From Salvia splendens (taxonomy: Eukaryota > Streptophyta > Magnoliopsida > Lamiales > Lamiaceae): a stretch of 64,000 nt of DNA. Shown one piece after another: positions 57,334 through 64,000 of the stretch. Both the position numbers and the translations under genes were made by a program. Every line of letters starts with the position of its first letter. Within the stretch, counting starts at the first letter, position 1. The notes below the pieces were generated by a model, which saw only the letters and a list, made by a program, of their open reading frames with translations, was not told where the DNA came from and did not search any database. The stretch spans positions 4,900,501 through 4,964,500 of the forward strand of contig NC_056034.1 in NCBI RefSeq assembly GCF_004379255.2. The letters run 5' to 3'.

Positions 57334-60300
57334 TGTAACACCCCGACTTTTTCTACCTTTTTATTGAGTTCTTGAAAGGACTGTCGTTTGTGCACTTGAA
57401 AATTTTTTCGACCTTGTTTCTTTTGTCGAAGAAGTATTTCACTTTTGAGGCCAAACAATTATTCTTCCTAGCCCAATTTGAAACCCAATTGTTACGAGCC
57501 CAAAATGATACCTACACGAAAGAATAGACCACGTATCAAATACACTTTCGACAACAAATCGAGACGAAAAGTTGGATAAGAACCGCGTCACATCAGGCAC
57601 GTTTTCCAAGTGGATAAGAACCACGTCACATCAGGCACGTTTTTCAACGCCGCATTAATTACGCGTCACATCGAAACGAAAAGACGTGAATTTTTGTCTT
57701 TTATGAAAATATTTTCTATAAATACAACCTCCTTTCATTTCATTTCATTTCTTTTCTTTCGCAATCGAGAATCCGAGAGAGAGAAGAGAGAGGAGAAGCC
57801 GATGGCGGCGGATCCGCGACGGCGGATTCGTGGCAGCGGCGGCAGCAGTGAAGGGAGAGGGACGAATCGTGTCAACGTTTGTTTCTACCGTTCGTTTTCT
57901 TGATTCAAGAAGGTATAACTAAGATTTCCTTCTCATCTCCTTCATTGAAACTTTATTCTTGAATCCTACATGCATATAGAGGGTGTAGGAATCATAGATC
58001 GCAAAGTTAATCGGTGGGAAAGTGAGTTTGCTTGAGAACTTTGATAGTTATGCTATTGTTGATTAAGTTGTGTGAAGTTTGATTTGAATCCTTGGTAAAT
58101 GATCTAAGTTTATGTGCAAACATGTTAAGAGAGTCTTATCAAGCATGATTGTGTGTTATAAGCATGAGAAAATTTTGTTTGGATGATTGTGGAAGAAACT
58201 CAAATTTCGAAATTTTGAGTATGAAATTTGTGGTGTTCGGACAGTGGATTCCGACGTGTATTTTACTGACCAAACGGTCGAATTTTGATACGAAAATTTT
58301 ACTGAGTAAATTTCAAGGTGATTTCTGTGTCTCGTATAAATTTCAGCCCTTTTTGTCGAAAAATGTATTTTTGAAAAATGTTTGAAGTCGACTGCGCAAT
58401 TCTGCCAGTAACATGTGTTCTCGGCCAGAATGTTTCGAAATCTGTTTGACCGACCAAATGACCTCCGATCGATTTGATTCTTGAACTAGATGAAAATTTG
58501 GAGTGTCTTCTGAGTTTTGTGAAAATTTCAGCCTTATTGGACATCGTATGAATTTACGGTGAATTTTTCAAATGAACTGCGCAGTGCTGCTAGAATTTTA
58601 TGTTCCGATCAGAGAGTTGCATAAATGTTTTGACTGACCAAATGACACGATTTCGGTGTGAAATTTTAACTGGGTGAACTTGAATGTGTCTACTGTGTTG
58701 TGACCAAATTTGAGCTTCATATGAGGTCGGATGGATTTTTAGTGATTTTTACAAAACGGTCGCGCAGTTCTGCCAGTTTTATGCCTTAATAAAATAGTGC
58801 TTATTTTCAAGATATATGGTGTTATATGATGCATGTATATCTAAGGAGTGTGTTTATTGGTGTGGTTAGGTGTTGCACTTTGAAATATGTTAGTGTGTGT
58901 TTTTCCCTCTTGTGTTGAACATTGGGTTGGGTAAATTGAGAAAAACGATGAGAGAGGAACGATAGGACATGCATAGAAAAAAATGGGTTTATGGAAGGCT
59001 GACTTATGTTGTGATGTTGGCAAGGATTATTGTGTGTACGTGAGCACAAGGAACGAGGGTTGCCTTAAATGGATATTGAATGGTTTAAGCAAACGAGGTG
59101 GGCTTTCTGTTAAAGTTACAGTTTTTTTTACGAAAAGTATATTTATGTGAGCTTTCGAACTAAAATGTTTTTATGAAGGTTTTTAGTTTACTATAAAGTG
59201 GTTATGAGAATTGTTTTATGTGCTTTCTATTTATTATATGATGTTAAGTGCGAGCTTGCTAATTAACGTGAAGTATTATGAAAAGTGCTATTTGCTTGGT
59301 GTTATTATATGATGTTATGTGTTGCTTTACGATTGCTTATGAAGTGTAGCCTGCGTTGATTCTTGAGTTCGGCTTTGACCGATAGAAATGAGTTTTGATC
59401 CAAATACGTTTACGACGAAAAAAAAAGAGATGAAGTTTTGAAGTTTTGAAGGTTATATGTGCTTCTTTTGATGAAAGAAAGATGAGTTATGTAAAAAAAA
59501 AAAACGGTCTTACAGAAAAATAAAGTTGAAAAGGTTATGTCAAGCCATATTTTGTTTTGGAACTATGCCTATCTGACTGCAACGATGAATGAAATGGATT
59601 GATGGGTGACCGTGGGAGGTAACCACTTCCCAGGCACTTGAATGTTAAGATATGATGAATGATGAAAGGAACGATGAATGATGAATGGAATGGATTGATG
59701 GGTGACCGTGGGAGGTAACCACTTCCCCGGCACTTGAATGGAATGGATTGATGGGTGACCGTGGGAGGTAACCACTTCCCAGGCACTTGAATGTTAAGAT
59801 ATGATGAATGATGAAAGGAAAGATGAATGATGAATGGACTGATGAATGAACAAGAGATAGTGAAATCGGGTTTGTCAGATACGGCATATGTTCCAGGAAA
59901 ATAGATCGAAAGATCGCTTTTGAAAAAGGAAAAGAAAAATGTTTAGTGTTCTCGGACTTTTCCTAAAATCCCGAGTTCACTCAAGGAGTGGCTTGACAAA
60001 ATCTATTTTTATAAAATATATTTTGGCACGTGTCCACTGAGTACACCAAGTACTCAGCCCTGCATGTGTTTTCTCTATGTGCAGGTTGAGCGGTGACGAG
60101 CGCGGTGGGTGTTGAGCATGAAAGTGAAGAAGATTGTAAATAAAACTTTCTGAATATATTATGTCTTCATACATAATAGTATTCTACTCTCGAATGCTTC
60201 CGCCAAGTATTGTTGAGATAATTTTATCTCGAGTTGCTGATTGTTGAAAAGACACTCTGATTTTATTCGAGCTTTTCCCATTTGTTTGGAGCTAAAGTCG

Positions 60301-60459
60301 AGTTTGCACTCTGTGTATCATACACTCTGATATATATTATTCTTTTAAGCTAATTGAGTCTTTCTTATGAACTGTTATCCTTAAATGCTATTCTTAAATG
60401 TTTGTCCCTTGGTCACGATCGTCTCGTTTGTAACACCCCTGGGGTGGGCGGGCGTGACA
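57334..60459 (+). repeat. right LTR of LARD element
   Basis: 3,126 bp, offset 5,490 bp from the left LTR up to a poly-A run near 59,495 that is two bases shorter here. Followed directly by the CCGCC target duplication. Confidence 0.93.
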
Positions 60460-60464
60460 CCGCC

Positions 60465-60691
60465 GCCGCCTTGTTGACGGTGGCGGTGTTGTTGGCCGCT
60501 GGAAGAGTGATGATTGGAGACACCGATGCAGATTCCTTCGTCGGGGAAAGAGAGTCACTTGAATCGCGAAAATATTGATAATTTCCAATCGAATTCCTCT
60601 TCAATCGGACGAATCGGCGGTAGGAGAGCTGAGAACTATTTTGCAGAAGAAGGAAGAGGAGGAGAAGAGAAGAATGCGGTTTCTTTTTCAA
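60465..60691 (-). pseudogene. chimeric ORF start plus P450-like fragment, upstream part
   Basis: From ATG 60,691 the minus-strand frame reads a Lys start and hydrophobic run (SSLLLLFLLL), a basic/Ser-rich part, then LPAANNTATVNKAA, which resembles the CYP85-clan segment just before the 51,843-51,708 piece. Ignoring the LTR element and one target-site copy, the two pieces are in one frame of 121 codons including stop. So a chimeric frame existed in the Pack-MULE before the LARD landed. The source of the first 50 codons is unknown. Confidence 0.45.
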
Positions 60692-60893
60692 ATGCCAATG
60701 ATGTAATCTAATTTTGGATGTGCAATGACCATTATACCCCTGCCTTATTATTGTGGAGTAAATTTGTGATTGAGGGAACTAATATCTCATTAAATTCAAA
60801 AATTAATACTAGCCCTTGATTTTTTTGATCTTGTGGCTATTATTTGTTCTCTAGTTATATGGTTAAGAAGTGTTTGCCATAGATCATGACCCT

Positions 60894-60917
60894 ATATATA
60901 TATATATATATATATAT
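60894..60917. repeat. (TA)n microsatellite
   Basis: About twelve TA units at the right border of the Pack-MULE-like element. A GTA microsatellite follows at about 61,208-61,227. Confidence 0.9.
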
Positions 60918-61260
60918 GTTAATATGTACTCTCTAAGTGTCATTATTAGTGGCATACACGTACTCAACATGTATAAGAGTACTAAAATCACGTTTTATAT
61001 AAACTGGCTTCAAATTTTTGTACGTGAGGACATTTATAATGGGACAAGCCAATATAATGGTAAGTCTGAATGATAATTAAATGAAGATGCATAGAATTTA
61101 AGTTTGGGTGGGAGATTTGTCGTCTACATTGAACTACTCCTCCACTATTCAAAACTGTAAAACTTTCACCATACAAAATAGTAGTACTAGCATCTCACAC
61201 ACAAGTATTGTAGTAGTAGTAGTAGTACATAATTTTCCAAATACTAGCAGTTAATTAGTA

Positions 61261-61728
61261 TCAGTTGTTGGTATCCTTTTTCCGGCCGGCGTTGGAGGGC
61301 AGAGACGTTTTCCCGGCGTCAAACGGAAAATTCAAAATAGCCTTTCTGCCCCTCATTTTGAAAGCAGCAGAGTCATATGCCCTTGCTGCATCCACATCGG
61401 TATCATACGTCCCCAGCCAAACCCGGCTCCCTTTCTTCGTCGGATCCCTTATCTCCGCCGCATACTTCCCCCACGGCCTCCTCCTCACTCCCCTGTACCG
61501 CCTCCCCGCACTGTATTTCACTTCACCTTTCACCTCCTCCTCCTCCTCCTCCTTAATTATCTGCAAATCATCCTGGGCAACCGGAGATTTGAGATCCGAC
61601 CCGGATGAAGGAGACTCGATTTCTGAGAAACAGAGTGTAGTCACGTTGTCGAAGAACGAGTCCGCGTCTTCGAGGAGGTGCTGGCGGATCAGCTCCAGCA
61701 TGCGCGATGATGCGTTCGAGGCTGTCAT
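61261..61728 (-). CDS. AP2/ERF transcription factor (ERF subfamily, group IX-like)
   Basis: 155 residues from ATG 61,728 to TGA 61,261, single exon. The AP2/ERF DNA-binding domain spans about 77-135: [19 protein letters not shown], then [18 protein letters not shown] and [16 protein letters not shown] and ARAYD type residues mark the ERF rather than DREB branch, expected to bind the GCC box (AGCCGCC) in the nucleus. The N-terminus ([15 protein letters not shown]) resembles the short conserved start of small group IX factors such as ERF106-109; a run of Glu precedes the domain. I start at this Met because upstream in-frame codons lie in AT-rich sequence over the TATA box. It is a likely stress or hormone response regulator, by family only. 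Confidence 0.92.
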   Translation of the reverse strand: MTASNASSRMLELIRQHLLEDADSFFDNVTTLCFSEIESPSSGSDLKSPVAQDDLQIIKEEEEEEVKGEVKYSAGRRYRGVRRRPWGKYAAEIRDPTKKGSRVWLGTYDTDVDAARAYDSAAFKMRGRKAILNFPFDAGKTSLPSNAGRKKDTNN

Positions 61729-61770
61729 TTTCTGAGAAAATAAGTTTGGAATAAATGAAATGGGGAGCTT

Positions 61771-61784
61771 AAATATATAAATAT
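61771..61784 (-). promoter_or_regulatory. putative TATA box of the ERF gene
   Basis: On the minus strand ATATTTATATATTT lies about 45 bp upstream of the start codon, implying a very short leader. Confidence 0.45.
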
Positions 61785-62528
61785 GATCAAGCCTTGCGAT
61801 TTTATTCCACAGGAAATTAAAAGATAAGTACACAGTGTTTTGTCGAGGATGATGGCTGCATTGTTAAATATCTTTCTGAAAATAAATTATATAAATAATA
61901 CTTTTCTAAATAATTTGGATTGGCTGGAATTGTATAACGACATGTGCAGCTGTTCGGTGATAAAATGCAACAATGCTCGCAAGTGGGATATGATGATTGA
62001 TGATGGAATGTATATGACGGCTTCTGCCTAAACTCCCATTTAAGGAATTTCATTCGTTTTCTATTGTTTTTACCGTTTAATATTATACCGGACTCATCAA
62101 TTCTCAATATTTTTATATTTTTATAACTGCTCCCACGTTGATATTATTTTTTTCAACATCCTAATTTCTAATAATTGAATCGTCATTAATGTTGAATAAT
62201 GAGAATGTATCCATTACCAATTTTTATGACTATTAGACGACGAAAAATTGTGTTAATAACAATTTATATTTGTCTTATTATAAACTAAATTAATATACTA
62301 GTAAAAAATTATTTAAATTAGTGAACTAATTATCTCAAATTCAATTTAAAGTTGAACCATGAATAACAGATTAACAGAAAATTACCAAATAATTTAAATT
62401 GTGAATTAAATTTTTGGTTAATACTACTAAAAAGTAATGTAATACTAGTGGTGTATTTTTTAGTTCGACATTCGACAATGAAATCATAACATGGAACTAG
62501 TTATTATTTTCATTATCAATCAATATTC
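61785..62528. other. ERF upstream region and AT-rich spacer
   Basis: Probably holds ERF regulatory sequence in the first few hundred bases. No gene or repeat is recognised; frames here are short. Confidence 0.45.
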
Positions 62529-62734
62529 TATTCTCTCCATCCTACAAAAGATGTCACACTTGTTGGACGACACGAGATTTTAGGAGGTTTTATTTTGTGT
62601 GTTAAGTGGAGAGAGAAGATATAATATTTATATTAATGCGAGAGAGAACTTTTTTCATAAATAGAAATGTGACATCTTTAGTGGGACAAACTAAAAGGGA
62701 AAGTGAGACATCTTTTATGGGACGGAGCGAGTAT
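62529..62734. mobile_element. Stowaway-type MITE relic
   Basis: The left end TATTCTCTCCATCCTACAAA and the inverse of TACTCGCTCCGTCCCATAAA on the right form imperfect inverted repeats continuing into AAGATGTC. About 206 bp, noncoding. Confidence 0.75.
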
Positions 62735-64000
62735 CATCCAATATATGAACATAATTTAGTGTGAATCGAGTGAGACTAAATAGTAGAATTTGAATATTGT
62801 CATCTACATAGTTATATTGATCAAAATTCTAACTAAAACCTATAACATTCCATCCTGTTATCAATTGGCAGCGCAAAAAATTTGGTGTCGAAAGTGTGAG
62901 CAATCTAGATTGGAAATATCAGATTTATTAAGAAGCCAAGTTGTGGTGGATAATCAGTTGGTACCTACTTGTAGTCTTGACTCTGGAGGTGACCTCGATA
63001 TTTTATCACAAGTCTTCACTTAACTAAAGTCATCCCAAACACCCAATTATGGAGTGGCCCTTTTTGAACTAACCACCGGAGAAAGTGGATATATAAAAAT
63101 GATAGTCCTACTGGTATAATCCATGTATTCTATAAAAATAAAATTTTTAGATATATCATAAGTTGTAATGTGAAAAGTTGGTAGGAGTACTTAATAGAAG
63201 AGATATAGAAAGAAAAAATTATTGAAATATAATTATTAGTTGAGAATTTGATCCATCACCTCATTAGAAATAAAAAAATTGTTGAAAATGAATATGAACT
63301 AAAAGTAGTAGTAATTTTTTTTGGAAAGAGACCGAAATAACAAAAGTAAACGGTTTTGTAAGACAAATGAAGTAATATTTATATAAGATTGAACAAATAA
63401 AATAATCTTACTTTTTAGTGGTATTTCTTTTTGTTTAATCTTTGGACGAATTTAAATTAAGGAGGAATCAGTGAGACAATGACATCAATATCAATCTTGA
63501 ATTTTTGAATCGTGACCGATATAGAGAGCTAATTATCACAATTTATTAGATGCAAGCACTCAATTTAGTGAGGTCTTTCGTTCACAATTTGAATATCAAA
63601 AGGTTCAATGATAATTGATATTACTTGATAATCAAGGGTGATAACACTCCCCCTTTCTATATATAACAAAGTTTGGTGGATGAGATTATATTAGAACCAA
63701 AGAAGAAAAAAGTGGAAAATAACATACCAAAGCAAACACTCGATGGGTTGGGGTTGGGCCTCTACATCCAAGGGTGTTTTTTTTTGTTCTCTCTCACCAA
63801 AATGAGTAAATCCCAGTTCTGCTCATCTAAGTATATTTTGAGAGATTAAGAGATGAAATTGCAAGAATGAAATATTCTTCTCGATTTAATAAGAAATTTT
63901 CTCTAACAAATGTATGGCAATATGATATCCAACCCAGCTGCACCTAAACAAGGTACGTAATCATCTTACCAATTTGATTTCTTGCTTCTTCTATGTCCTG
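62735..64000. other. AT-rich spacer to window end
   Basis: No gene or repeat recognised. The last 300 bases include short pyrimidine runs, but no start of a gene can be supported before the edge. Confidence 0.45.

Larger units (their letters stand above)
51844..60459 (+). mobile_element. LARD-type LTR retrotransposon, noncoding interior
   Basis: LTRs 51,844-54,971 (3,128 bp) and 57,334-60,459 (3,126 bp) begin TGTAACACCCCGAC and end GGCGTGACA, with target duplication CCGCC at 51,839-51,843 and 60,460-60,464. The primer site TGGTATCAGAGC is at 54,975-54,986 and a purine tract AAGATGGGTAGAT precedes the right LTR. The 2.36-kb interior has no frame over about 80 codons and no recognisable retroviral domain. 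Long LTRs around a noncoding core define a LARD (large retrotransposon derivative), which must borrow enzymes from relatives. Only about ten differences separate the LTRs (for example 52,973/58,463 and a 2-bp poly-A length change), so insertion is recent. A terminal CGGGACGAAATTTTTGTTAA stretch suggests gypsy parentage. Confidence 0.9.
49871..60900. mobile_element. Pack-MULE-like element with captured gene fragments
   Basis: The ends are inverted: TATATATATAGGGTAGTGATC on the left and, in reverse complement, TATATATATAGGGTCATGATC on the right, both followed about 40 bases inside by ATATAACTAGAGAA or TATAACTAGAGAA and an AGCCACA box. Without the inserted LTR element (51,844-60,459) it is about 2.4 kb. 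It holds a fragment resembling prenyltransferase sequence (50,102-50,257), a minisatellite (50,396-51,475) and a P450-like fragment split by the insertion. The gene-fragment cargo is the mark of a Pack-MULE; no transposase is present. Ends lie in TA repeats, so the exact borders and target duplication are unclear. Confidence 0.6.

Noticed and set aside
62790..63023. 77-codon plus-strand frame with CRKC
   Set aside because: A single short cysteine pair is not enough; composition matches the spacer.

Overview
The window is nuclear DNA of a flowering plant, almost certainly a eudicot. It is AT-rich, its genes carry GT-AG introns, and it is packed with nested plant transposable elements. Terpenoid-type gene fragments and the repeat families would suit an asterid such as a Lamiales species, but that placement is a weak inference. 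No CRISPR arrays, operons or other bacterial features are present, and I recognised no tRNA or rRNA gene.

Left third (1-12,330) is a transposon nest. A degenerate FAR1-type Mutator-like element (about 107-10,100) holds the two ends of a transposase gene with the core missing, plus a small spliced frame on the other strand. A Ty3/gypsy element (2157-8512) with apparently identical 1,585-bp LTRs and an AGTAT target duplication sits inside it. To the right follow a small MITE-like element (10,098-10,395), a terminal-repeat retrotransposon in miniature (TRIM, 10,703-11,343) and a 879-bp hAT element made largely of TACCG/CGGTA motifs (11,439-12,317, 8-bp target duplication).

Middle (12,330-31,028). 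AT-rich spacer leads to a broken aspartylglucosaminidase-type asparaginase gene on the minus strand (16,118-19,200). Next come a retroelement relic with an open 486-codon frame (19,640-21,530) and an intact single-exon gene for splicing factor SF1/branch-point-binding protein (23,123-25,441, plus strand). After a foldback element comes the first, incomplete copy of a secreted HAD-type acid phosphatase gene.

At 31,029-41,507 lies a Tat-lineage Ty3/gypsy element on the minus strand. It has one LTR (left), pol, gag-protease and, on the opposite strand, two antisense frames; the first is a three-exon gene. Its right end, including the 5' LTR and primer site, is missing. It abuts a near-identical 2,356-bp repeat of the sequence that flanks it on the left (28,673-31,028 = 41,508-43,863). 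The right copy continues into exon 3 and gives a complete 256-residue acid phosphatase. This looks like an occupied and an empty allele joined end to end, either by a real rearrangement or by assembly.

Right part (44,420-64,000). Spacer with Stowaway-type MITEs is followed by a 1,550-bp element with about 570-bp inverted repeats and a 9-bp target duplication (48,049-49,598). A Pack-MULE-like element (about 49,871-60,900) follows. It carries pieces resembling geranylgeranyl diphosphate synthase and a cytochrome P450, a 1.1-kb minisatellite, and an inserted 8.6-kb LARD-type LTR element with noncoding interior (51,844-60,459, target duplication CCGCC). The last gene is a small AP2/ERF transcription factor on the minus strand (61,261-61,728); the remainder is spacer with one more Stowaway relic. 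The probable working host genes are SF1, the right-hand acid phosphatase and the ERF. They have no evident functional link.
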